Assembly: GCA_002494895.1 (NCBI GenBank)
Contig: DADA01000015.1
Span: 1-5,887 of the forward strand
Direction of reading: 5' to 3'
Source of the DNA: Nitrososphaera sp. UBA210
GTDB taxonomy: Archaea > Thermoproteota > Nitrososphaeria > Nitrososphaerales > Nitrososphaeraceae
DNA length: 5,887 bases
In this document: positions 1 to 5,218 of the stretch, piece by piece
Layout of the letters: every line of letters begins with the position of its first letter
Numbering within the stretch: position 1 is the stretch's first letter
Position numbers and translations under genes: made by a program
The notes under the pieces: generated by a model
What the model saw: the letters and a program-made list of their open reading frames with translations, nothing else
Told to the model about the DNA's origin: nothing
Database searches by the model: none

Positions 1-393
1 CTGTACTACAAGATGGCGGAAAGGATGAACTGCGTCCAGAACCAGATCACCATTGGCGACAAGGCACTGATTCAGAACAAGGTGGCTTCGTTCATCATCA
101 CGGGCGGACAGGACAACGTCCAGGACGTGGCCGGACACATGCTTGGGTTCTTTTCCGAGCTTGGCTTTGTATTCCCTCCATTCCCCTACATAGCCCATAC
201 CAGGGGATGGTCTGCCGAGGACATGGAAAACAACATTGCATTTGTAGAAACGAGCTCTGACCTTCAGGAGGGCGCAAAGGATCTCGCGCGCCGGAGCGTA
301 GAAACCGCGCAGCTGGTTCTTGGAGGCAAGCTATCCAAGGAGAGAATAATCCATCCAGGAAGAAAGGCGCAGCCGATCCACTTCAAAAGCTAG
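1..393 (+). CDS. Flavodoxin-fold NAD(P)H-dependent FMN reductase-like protein, 3' part only
   Basis: The reading frame is open from the first base, in phase with the stop at 391-393, so the true start lies upstream; the ATG at 13 is probably internal. The 130 visible residues match the C-terminal half of the WrbA/NADPH-dependent FMN reductase class. After an L-Y-Y-K-M-A-E-R-M-N helix comes a hydrophobic strand ending in I-I-T-G-G-Q-D, then a helix and a strand rich in P and F, then a charged C-terminal helix. In this family the I-T-G-G-Q segment is a core strand and loop next to the flavin. Members usually have roughly 200 residues, so the phosphate-binding N-terminal part is missing here. 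Such proteins bind FMN and move electrons from NAD(P)H to flavin, quinone or other acceptors in the cytoplasm; the substrate cannot be read from the sequence. It converges on the SpoIIM-family gene and is probably unrelated to the surface-protein cluster. Confidence 0.75.
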   Translation: MYYKMAERMNCVQNQITIGDKALIQNKVASFIITGGQDNVQDVAGHMLGFFSELGFVFPPFPYIAHTRGWSAEDMENNIAFVETSSDLQEGAKDLARRSVETAQLVLGGKLSKERIIHPGRKAQPIHFKS

Positions 394-396
394 TCG

Positions 397-418
397 GAAG
401 CGCAGCGGATCACGCTTC
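397..418. other. Convergent gene junction with small inverted repeat
   Basis: The stop of the flavoprotein gene (391-393) and the stop of the SpoIIM-family gene (410-412, complement) face each other across 16 nt. A 6-bp inverted repeat (GAAGCG at 397-402, CGCTTC at 413-418) brackets a 10-nt loop that includes the minus-strand stop. Neither strand has the T-rich run expected of an archaeal terminator here, so the two transcripts probably overlap at their 3' ends. The stem is short and may be chance. Confidence 0.25.
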
Positions 419-949
419 GGCTTCAATTGCCTGCGACTCTATCAGAGAGCCAGCGACCAGTGCCGCGATAACTATTCCTATTTCCACAAGCGTGGGTATG
501 GTGTATTCCTTCCATATCCTTCCCCGCTTTATTAATTGCGCAACGAGCATTCCGCTTCTAGAGATAGCCAGCCCGTACGCCAGAACCTCTAGAATCCCAA
601 AAGGCGTAGCGATTACAGACAGCGGGTGAAGGTCCTGTAGTTCGGCAACTCCTATGGTAAAAGCGTGAAATACCATCCCAGTAGAAACTCCCGAATAAAT
701 ACCAACTCCAACTCCGGCACCCGGCACAAACATTGCCATGGCGATCCCGATGTTGTTCAAGAATATGCCGGCCTCATCGATGTCTTCGACTTTCTGCGTA
801 AATTCTGTAACAATGTCCTCTGCTTCCTGTTCGCTGAGCGGAAGCGCTGCGCCAACCAGGTAGGCTCCCAGAAAGACAGCGACTCCGCCTGTTAGATACA
901 GCAGCCTGTATCCGATGCTGAAATAGCGCGGCTTGGCGATCTGAACCAA
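410..949 (-). CDS. SpoIIM/DUF95-family integral membrane protein
   Basis: This 179-residue protein has a basic N-terminus, a first membrane segment at about residues 15-37, an acidic soluble stretch (38-60), then further hydrophobic segments near 66-84, 88-101, 109-131 and 149-172. Two features fit the stage II sporulation protein M family: F-L-N-N at 63-66 just before the second hydrophobic segment, and P-F-G-I-L-E at 116-121, which matches the family's P-H-G-x-x-E motif with F in place of H. In Bacillus SpoIIM acts in the engulfment complex; archaea do not sporulate and their homologues have no settled role. The TTG at 947-949 is forced as start: an in-frame TGA lies three codons upstream, and no ATG, GTG or TTG follows until residue 64. 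The start lies one nucleotide past the TAG of the giant secreted-protein gene, so the two are almost certainly co-transcribed and translationally coupled. No other gene follows it before the convergent neighbour. The family call is by motif recognition only. Confidence 0.75.
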   Translation of the reverse strand: MVQIAKPRYFSIGYRLLYLTGGVAVFLGAYLVGAALPLSEQEAEDIVTEFTQKVEDIDEAGIFLNNIGIAMAMFVPGAGVGVGIYSGVSTGMVFHAFTIGVAELQDLHPLSVIATPFGILEVLAYGLAISRSGMLVAQLIKRGRIWKEYTIPTLVEIGIVIAALVAGSLIESQAIEAEA

Positions 950-950
950 C

Positions 951-3900
951 CTACTTCACTTCAATCGTGCCCGAAGAATGTTGCTTTAGCATTGTCGCAT
1001 CTGTCGATTCGATGCTATCAAGAACCAGTATCCTGAAATCATATATTCCACGTCCTGGTGCTGTCCATCCTGCTTCCAGGTCAGCCTGCTCGCCCCTTCC
1101 CAGTGAGCCCTCGAGCACTGTAATTTCAAGTGCCACTCCATCGCTATCAAAGACAGAGATTAGATACACAAAGTCCTGTTCAGCTCGCTGCAGATTCATT
1201 GTGGTGTCGACCACCATGATCTTTTGTTTGGGACTCGCTGCACCAGTCAGCTCCATGCCGGTGGATTCGTCAAAGAACCTGACAGGAACAGAATTCGTGC
1301 TCCGCATCCTGTCAAGCGGGTGCTGTTCGAAATATTCCTCGTCAAATGTCCCGTCATTGACAATGGCTGCGACTACGGGCGAGAGCGAGCTCACCCTTCC
1401 CGTTACCGTGTCGTTCTGTAGATCCAACGCAATCGTTTCATCTTCCCAGCTAGTGCCATTAAAGTGAAGGAATCTTATACTTGATTCAGTAATCGCTTGG
1501 CTCTCGTTGTATGGAATGGTGATGTCAATAAGCCCCTCGAACGCCATCTGTGACGACAGCGAAATATTGTATATCTGTCCGGCAGTCACGAAACTCGTGG
1601 CTGGGTCATCTGCGATGGTACCCTGCGAGCTGTCGCCTGATACAGTAGATATTCCGGGGCTATCAGGCGATATCGCCAACGGAGTCACCTCCACCTTTCC
1701 GGGTGAGGTAACGCTGTCGAAAAGCACCTTGATCGTGCCCTTACCTCCCCCGGTATTCGGACCTCCTCCGGATCCACCTTCAATGATCGGAACCTCTGTG
1801 GCTACATTGTTACCCGATGGAACAGGGTCGGATATCGATGTTTGGACGGAAACCTGGGGTGCAGCAGGACTCGACCGTCCGCCACCTCCGCCGCCAGATC
1901 TTGCCGCAAGCGAAGCAACAAAGTCGACTACGATGCCGGTACCTGGGCGGCCCAGTCCTCCGCCAGCGCCTCCAGAGCAGTCGTCAACTTCCACGGCTAT
2001 TGAGAATGGGCCGGTTGTGTTCGTCTGGCCAGTTACGGTCATTGCGTCAGTATTGACTCCGCCTGACAGAGTAACGTCGATCCAAGACGCGTCCAGCTTG
2101 TGCACCATCCTAAAGGATGAAGGGTCAAAGCCTCGCAAGATCGAATTGTTATATCCTATCGAGACGGTGATCAGTCCGTCAGGGCCAAGCTGCGCATCGA
2201 TGAGCTCCAGATTAATTGCGCCGCCAATGGGCTTAAGGCACACTCCTTCATCAACGATAGAGTCGGATATCTGCACAATCCCTGCCTCGGTAATTCCGTC
2301 GATTACTACTTCTGCCCTAGCGCCGGAAATGTAGCGAACTGAAAGTTCTTCGCCCGCTTTCGCGTGTAGCACTCCAGTCTCGCTCGAAGTGACGTCACTC
2401 GTAAACGCAAAGCTTCCCGAGAATACGCCACTGCCCGTCTCATTTTCTGTGAGTGTTATCGTCAGGATATCTGGATCGCTGCTCTCTGATTTTATCCCTG
2501 CAAAAACTATATCCAGTTTGTCAGGATCAACGTCTCCGTTGTCATCTATTAAAGTTAGGACAGGATGCTCTGAAAGCCTGTAAGACGCTTTGTCAAAAGA
2601 CGCAGTCGCTGTCGCAGACGAATTCTGGAAATTGGCAATATCCCTAAGGTTTGCGATGTTGCCGTCGCCCAGAAAAACCTGCGTTCTGTGAGCACCGGCC
2701 GGCTCTGGATCGTGAAGCGCCAGTCCCGCAATAAAGCTGCTAAAGGTTGACGTTCTCCCAGTAACGGTTTCGGCATCCAAGTCTCTTGACTCTGTGATAT
2801 CGACAATGGCTACGCCATCCGTAGTTAATTCCTCGTGGAATACGTCGACTTGCTCGGGGCTGGCTCCTTCCGGCAATTTGCCGTCGTACGAAATCGTAAC
2901 CCTTGCAAGTGTGCCTTCGGCCATCTCTACAGCGGAGGAGATGCTGAGGCAAAGATCCAAGGAAGAGTACCTGCCACTTGCAGGCGATTCGCATTCAGAC
3001 ACGAATACGGCTCCGTCTGATAGAAGCTCATCAAACTCGATGGTTGCATTGAATGCAAAGAATCCGGCAAGGTCAATAAACGGATCTGCCGCCGTGACAT
3101 TGAATTGCACCGCGGACATACTTACAATGTCATAGGCTCTAATCACGCTGTCAGCCGCTTCGTACAGGTCGCTACCGGCAAAATGTGCCTGAACCGACTG
3201 CAAAGAACCCGTCGCATTTGGGGCCGTTCCCGTAGTGGAAAATGCGCCTGCGTCCCCTCCTGTCTCAGTAGTTGCCTGTTCCAGAATTCCGACGGCGCCG
3301 GTGCCGCTGAATGTAATGTTGTGCCCTCCGATGCCCTCCGCTGTATCTGCGTCCTCAAGTGAACCAACGACGCTTACCTCTGAACCCTGAATGACGCTTG
3401 AGACGGGATTGAGCGTGACGGTGGTCGAGTGCTTTTGCACATTGATCTCGGCTGGTGACGCTGCGGCCTTTTGCGTTCCGTTGGCCGAAAAGAGTGTCGC
3501 AGAAAGCTGGTTTGGATTGCTCGCAAGCGCCGAAGGAGGATAGGTGTGGCTCACAGGTCCCCAATCGCAGCCATCAACTGGAATATCTTCAGTCGCACTG
3601 CCGTCGCCCCAGTCCACTGTGACAGTGTCGGTGGTTTCCGCGCCGCTTCCCACCGTTCCGGCGACTTCCACGACATCGAGATCCCATTTCGGAGAAGTGT
3701 TGCTTACTTCGTCGATGGTCATCGAAGTCTCCGCCGGAACCAGCCCGCTGTGCAAAAGGACTTCAAAGTTGCCCGGCTCGATCGGGTCTTGCCATACTAC
3801 GTGGACTGTTTCGCTGTTTGGAGCAAGAATCAGCTGGGGAATCGAAGAGCTGGTCGGGTTATTGCTGACGTTTATGGTGCACCCAAAGGTTTCACCGCCG

Positions 3901-5108
3901 TCAGGGCTTGCTCCCAGCATGATTTCAGAATTAGAAATGTCAAGGCTGTTGTCCATCCATGAAAGATAGACAGTCTCGGTGCCAGAGATCAGGTGCACCT
4001 GCGGTAGGGATGACTGGCCAGAGTTAACGCTGACGTTGGATGGATCGCTGAAATTACTTCCGCCGTCTGTAGTCGAGGCGAAAAATATGTCAAAAGCGCC
4101 TCCTGTATCGGTATTGTCTGCCCAGGTGACGAAGACGTTTTCAGTCCCGGGGTCGGCGATCAGCGCAGGGCTCACGGAAAGCCCAGCATTCTGGCTTATA
4201 TTAGTGACATTAAACGCAGAGCCTTCATCGGTGCTCGACGCAAAGAAAATGTCGTTGTTGCCCGGAGATGAATCCTGCCAGGTAACATAGATAGCTTCAC
4301 CGTTCACTGCGACTCTGGGAGAAAATGAGCCGTCCTCTTCAGTGCTGCTTATGTTGATAGGTTCAGTAAAGTTGGCGCCTCCGTTGACGCTGGATGACAT
4401 GAAAATGTCGCTGGCTGGAAAAGTGTCCTGCCAGACGACGTGTATCGTCCCGTTGCCAGACAGAGCGATCTGCGGAGAAGCAGAAACCCCATCCGTCGTG
4501 TTGCTAAGGTTGATTACTTCCCCAAAGCTTGCGGCGCCGTTATCGCTTGCCGCGAAAAGAACTTCTAGGTCGCCTGTGGAGCTATCATGCCATGTCACGA
4601 ACACGTTGTCTTCAGCGACGGCTACTTGCGGAGAAGCAGAAACCCCGTTTGTAGTGTTGCTAACATTGACCGGTTCGCCAAAGCTGGAACCCCCGTCAGA
4701 GCTCGACGCGACAAAAATGTCATCGGCTGGGGAAGTGTCCTGCCAGACGATGTGTATATTCTCGCCGGAAACTGCAATTTGTGGAAAGGATGAAAGCCCA
4801 TCGGAATTGCTAATGTTCGTAGGTTCGCCGAAAGTTAAACCTTCATCTGCGCTTGACGCGAAAAATATTTCATTGTTGCCCGGAGTAGCGTCTTGCCAAA
4901 CCAGGTAGATATTTTCACCGTCCTCCGACACTGCTATCTTCGGTAGAATCGAGCTTCCATCGTTGTTACTTACATTCAGGATGGTAGTTGCAGCATAAGC
5001 AGCTGGAACGTTCAAGACGGCCAGAAAACCAGGAGACAGCAAGACGAGGGCCGAGAGGATAGCAAGGAGTAACAAGTTGGTTTTCTTGATTTCTTGCCTA
5101 GGTCGCAA
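951..5108 (-). CDS. Giant secreted multidomain beta-propeller / PKD / Ig-like surface protein
   Basis: This 1385-residue protein is complete. Residues 1-39 are a Sec signal peptide. Residues 41-455 are eight propeller repeats built on a hydrophobic strand ending in W-x-D and an Asp-box-like S-x-D-x-G-x-x-F. Next come a PKD domain (about 460-556; W-G-D-G-S at 500-504, H-T-Y at 521-523) and an Ig-like domain (557-668). Three copies of a Y...TVTG beta module follow (735-800, 978-1041, 1192-1250), with a thaumarchaeal-type Ig-like domain (about 832-930) between the first two. Glycine-rich linkers occupy 1041-1125, and an Ig-like domain (about 1272-1385) ends the protein. Six cysteines (410, 514, 706, 720, 957, 1044) could form disulfides outside the cell. 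Automatic pipelines may name it exo-alpha-sialidase because of the Asp boxes, but I see no arginine-I-P motif or arginine triad, so a binding or structural role is the safer reading. There is no C-terminal membrane helix or PEFG-type sorting tail. The TTG start is set by an in-frame TGA three codons upstream and a strong ribosome site. The SpoIIM-family gene follows directly. Confidence 0.88.
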   Translation of the reverse strand: MRPRQEIKKTNLLLLAILSALVLLSPGFLAVLNVPAAYAATTILNVSNNDGSSILPKIAVSEDGENIYLVWQDATPGNNEIFFASSADEGLTFGEPTNISNSDGLSSFPQIAVSGENIHIVWQDTSPADDIFVASSSDGGSSFGEPVNVSNTTNGVSASPQVAVAEDNVFVTWHDSSTGDLEVLFAASDNGAASFGEVINLSNTTDGVSASPQIALSGNGTIHVVWQDTFPASDIFMSSSVNGGANFTEPINISSTEEDGSFSPRVAVNGEAIYVTWQDSSPGNNDIFFASSTDEGSAFNVTNISQNAGLSVSPALIADPGTENVFVTWADNTDTGGAFDIFFASTTDGGSNFSDPSNVSVNSGQSSLPQVHLISGTETVYLSWMDNSLDISNSEIMLGASPDGGETFGCTINVSNNPTSSSIPQLILAPNSETVHVVWQDPIEPGNFEVLLHSGLVPAETSMTIDEVSNTSPKWDLDVVEVAGTVGSGAETTDTVTVDWGDGSATEDIPVDGCDWGPVSHTYPPSALASNPNQLSATLFSANGTQKAAASPAEINVQKHSTTVTLNPVSSVIQGSEVSVVGSLEDADTAEGIGGHNITFSGTGAVGILEQATTETGGDAGAFSTTGTAPNATGSLQSVQAHFAGSDLYEAADSVIRAYDIVSMSAVQFNVTAADPFIDLAGFFAFNATIEFDELLSDGAVFVSECESPASGRYSSLDLCLSISSAVEMAEGTLARVTISYDGKLPEGASPEQVDVFHEELTTDGVAIVDITESRDLDAETVTGRTSTFSSFIAGLALHDPEPAGAHRTQVFLGDGNIANLRDIANFQNSSATATASFDKASYRLSEHPVLTLIDDNGDVDPDKLDIVFAGIKSESSDPDILTITLTENETGSGVFSGSFAFTSDVTSSETGVLHAKAGEELSVRYISGARAEVVIDGITEAGIVQISDSIVDEGVCLKPIGGAINLELIDAQLGPDGLITVSIGYNNSILRGFDPSSFRMVHKLDASWIDVTLSGGVNTDAMTVTGQTNTTGPFSIAVEVDDCSGGAGGGLGRPGTGIVVDFVASLAARSGGGGGGRSSPAAPQVSVQTSISDPVPSGNNVATEVPIIEGGSGGGPNTGGGKGTIKVLFDSVTSPGKVEVTPLAISPDSPGISTVSGDSSQGTIADDPATSFVTAGQIYNISLSSQMAFEGLIDITIPYNESQAITESSIRFLHFNGTSWEDETIALDLQNDTVTGRVSSLSPVVAAIVNDGTFDEEYFEQHPLDRMRSTNSVPVRFFDESTGMELTGAASPKQKIMVVDTTMNLQRAEQDFVYLISVFDSDGVALEITVLEGSLGRGEQADLEAGWTAPGRGIYDFRILVLDSIESTDATMLKQHSSGTIEVK
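954..1355 (-). other. C-terminal Ig-like domain (residues about 1252-1385)
   Basis: After an acidic linker (F-D-E-E-Y-F-E-Q-H-P) the chain has V-D-T-T-M, a D-F-V-Y-L-I-S-V-F-D-S-D-G-V strand pair, E-G-S-L-G-R-G-E-Q, W-T-A-P-G-R-G-I-Y-D-F-R-I and a final T-I-E-V-K strand. This pattern (Y-x-x-x-V-x-D-x-D-G-V ... G-S-L-x-x-G-x ... W-x-P-x-x-x-G-x-Y) resembles a C-terminal domain I associate with thaumarchaeal secreted proteins. The protein ends on the last strand, with no anchor. Confidence 0.55.
956..962 (-). promoter_or_regulatory. Ribosome binding site for the SpoIIM-family gene
   Basis: GAAGTGA lies six nucleotides before the TTG start, inside the last codons of the upstream gene. It differs by one base from the GAGGTGA before the giant gene and sits at the same spacing. 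It is a moderate match to the archaeal 16S anti-Shine-Dalgarno sequence and supports the TTG start and coupled translation. Confidence 0.5.
1359..1535 (-). repeat. Y...TVTG beta module, copy 3 (residues 1192-1250)
   Basis: I-D-I-T-I-P-Y (1194-1200), F-L-H-F-N-G-T-S-W-E-D (1213-1223) and T-V-T-G-R-V-S-S-L-S-P (1234-1244) are the clearest form of the module. The strand before it, G-Q-I-Y-N-I-S-L (1177-1184), may belong to the same fold. Confidence 0.65.
1734..1988 (-). other. Glycine-rich linker region (residues about 1041-1125)
   Basis: Three glycine clusters (about 1046-1052, 1072-1077 and 1111-1122) surround a Pro/Ser/Val-rich stretch. No fold is apparent, so this is probably a flexible hinge separating the distal domains from the C-terminal part. 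The coding strand is strongly purine-rich here, most of all opposite 1875-1895. Confidence 0.7.
1986..2177 (-). repeat. Y...TVTG beta module, copy 2 (residues 978-1041)
   Basis: A strand ending in Y986, the M-V-H-K-L strand with S-W-I-D-V-T after it, and T-V-T-G-Q-T-N-T at 1024-1031 repeat the order of copy 1. It ends at the D-D-C (C1044) that starts the glycine-rich linker. Confidence 0.6.
2319..2615 (-). other. Thaumarchaeal-type Ig-like domain (residues about 832-930)
   Basis: It begins with S-F-D-K-A-S-Y, contains the acidic loop D-D-N-G-D-V-D-P-D-K (855-864), then T-E-N-E-T-G-S-G-V-F-S-G at 887-898 and ends with a G-E-E-L-S-V-R-Y strand. The same succession recurs in tandem in thaumarchaeal surface proteins from what I know of them. 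The acidic loop, with D855, N857, D859 and D861, could bind calcium, but this is inference. Confidence 0.6.
2709..2906 (-). repeat. Y...TVTG beta module, copy 1 (residues 735-800)
   Basis: A strand ending in I-S-Y at 741 is followed by a short P-rich loop, a V-D-V-F-H strand, D-I-T, and the hallmark T-V-T-G-R-T-S-T-F-S-S-F at 781-792. Such a module occurs at the C-terminal part of many secreted archaeal and bacterial proteins. Cysteines 706 and 720 lie just ahead of it. Confidence 0.6.
3105..3440 (-). other. Bacterial-type Ig-like domain (residues about 557-668)
   Basis: The segment opens with T-T-V-T-L-N-P, then a V-x-G-S-L-x-D-A-D strand, G-G-H-N-I-T-F, T-T-E-T-G-G-D-A-G-A-F and A-H-F-A-G-S-D-L-Y-E-A-A. 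This order (TVTL ... G-x-L-x-D ... I-T-F ... T-x-x-G-x-F ... F-x-G-x-x-x-Y-x-x-A) is that of Big_3-like repeats in surface adhesins and stalk proteins. The call rests on this motif order. Confidence 0.65.
3441..3731 (-). other. PKD domain (residues about 460-556)
   Basis: A beta-rich segment carries the PKD signature V-T-V-D-W-G-D-G-S at 496-504 and S-H-T-Y at 520-523, followed by a long strand pair. PKD domains are Ig-like modules common in archaeal surface layer proteins and secreted enzymes, usually as spacers or for protein/glycan contacts. It sits directly after the propeller. The C-terminal border is approximate. Confidence 0.75.
3744..4988 (-). repeat. Eight propeller repeats with Asp-box-like motifs (residues 41-455)
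   Basis: The W of each W-x-D/W-Q-D motif falls at residues 71, 122, 173, 226, 277, 329, 384 and 439, a period of 51-55 residues (about 153-165 nt). Each unit starts with N-[I/V/L]-S, runs through S-x-P-x-[I/V] and a beta strand into W-x-D, then D-I-F-F-A-S-like strand and an Asp-box-like turn. The turns are at about residues 85-93, 135-143, 187-195, 240-247, 291-299, 345-353 and 400-408; the terminal Trp of the classic Asp box is Phe throughout. The eighth unit ends in a strand without an Asp box, as expected where the ring closes. Asp-box propellers occur in sialidases, sortilins and many binding proteins; the ligand here is unknown. Confidence 0.85.
4471..4646 (-). repeat. Exact 20-bp direct repeat between adjacent propeller units
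   Basis: Positions 4471-4490 and 4627-4646 are identical over 20 bp and lie 156 nt (52 codons) apart. They encode the G-V-S-A-S-P-Q stretch of two neighbouring blades (residues about 155-161 and 207-213). The flanks diverge, so this is the best-preserved piece of a tandem duplication. Confidence 0.8.
4992..5108 (-). other. Sec signal peptide of the giant surface protein
   Basis: Residues 1-39 have a basic n-region (R2, R4, K8, K9), a hydrophobic core from about 11 to 32 rich in Leu, and an A-Y-A motif at 37-39 followed by Ala, a good signal peptidase I site. There is no lipobox cysteine and no twin-arginine motif (R-P-R only), so Sec export with cleavage is the best reading. Confidence 0.85.
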
Positions 5109-5114
5109 GGTCAG

Positions 5115-5122
5115 TCACCTCT
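5115..5122 (-). promoter_or_regulatory. Strong ribosome binding site deciding the TTG start of the giant gene
   Basis: AGAGGTGA stands six nucleotides before TTG (5106-5108). It closely matches the archaeal Shine-Dalgarno consensus GGAGGTGA. The GTG inside it is in another frame and meets a stop after six codons, and the giant gene's own frame has a TGA three codons before the TTG, so TTG is the only sensible start. Confidence 0.8.
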
Positions 5123-5169
5123 GGCGTTCTGGAATTGGCGCTCAACGGTAAAGTGGCACCTATAGCGTA

Positions 5170-5179
5170 GGATATTTCC
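5170..5179 (-). promoter_or_regulatory. Possible archaeal TATA box for the giant gene
   Basis: On the coding strand GGAAATATCC follows a purine-rich tract (AGGAAAAGAAAA) that could serve as a BRE. A start about 25 nt downstream would give a leader of about 40 nt including the ribosome site. The match to a consensus TATA box is weak; the ten bases are also an imperfect palindrome. Confidence 0.3.
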
Positions 5180-5218
5180 TTTTCTTTTCCTGGCTCTCAA
5201 GGGTTATCACTCTTCCTA

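Larger units (their letters stand above)
5109..5218 (-). other. Intergenic region between the two propeller genes
   Basis: The 110-nt gap between the stop of the upstream propeller gene and the TTG of the giant gene holds a ribosome site, an A/G-rich tract opposite 5175-5190 and a possible TATA element. No T-run follows the upstream stop, so read-through from the first gene into the second remains possible. No ORF or RNA gene is seen. Confidence 0.6.

Noticed and set aside
665..895. Small plus-strand open frame opposite the SpoIIM-family gene
   Set aside because: It has no recognisable product and overlaps a gene with clear membrane segments and family motifs on the other strand.
951..1010. 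PEFG-type sorting tail or C-terminal membrane anchor on the giant protein
   Set aside because: The last 20 residues are polar and end in T-I-E-V-K; there is no hydrophobic helix or basic tail.
1507..2334. Long plus-strand open frame (275 codons) opposite the stalk region
   Set aside because: It is antisense to the clearly coding giant gene, its product is a Pro/Ser-rich low-complexity chain mirroring Gly-rich codons, and no ribosome site or family match is seen.
3471..4908. Several plus-strand open frames opposite the propeller and PKD region
   Set aside because: Their repeated peptide patterns follow from the tandem repeats on the other strand; they are shadows, not genes.
3744..4988. Regularly spaced repeats that might be taken for a CRISPR array
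   Set aside because: The period is about 153-165 nt, the repeats are diverged, and they stay in one open frame coding for propeller blades.
951..5108. Exo-alpha-sialidase as the enzyme name of the giant protein
   Set aside because: Asp boxes alone do not show sialidase activity; no arginine-I-P motif, arginine triad or Tyr/Glu nucleophile pair could be recognised, and the terminal Trp of the Asp boxes is Phe.
5176..5190. Plus-strand T-rich tract as a terminator
   Set aside because: No plus-strand gene lies upstream of it; on the coding minus strand it is an A/G-rich tract more in keeping with a promoter region.
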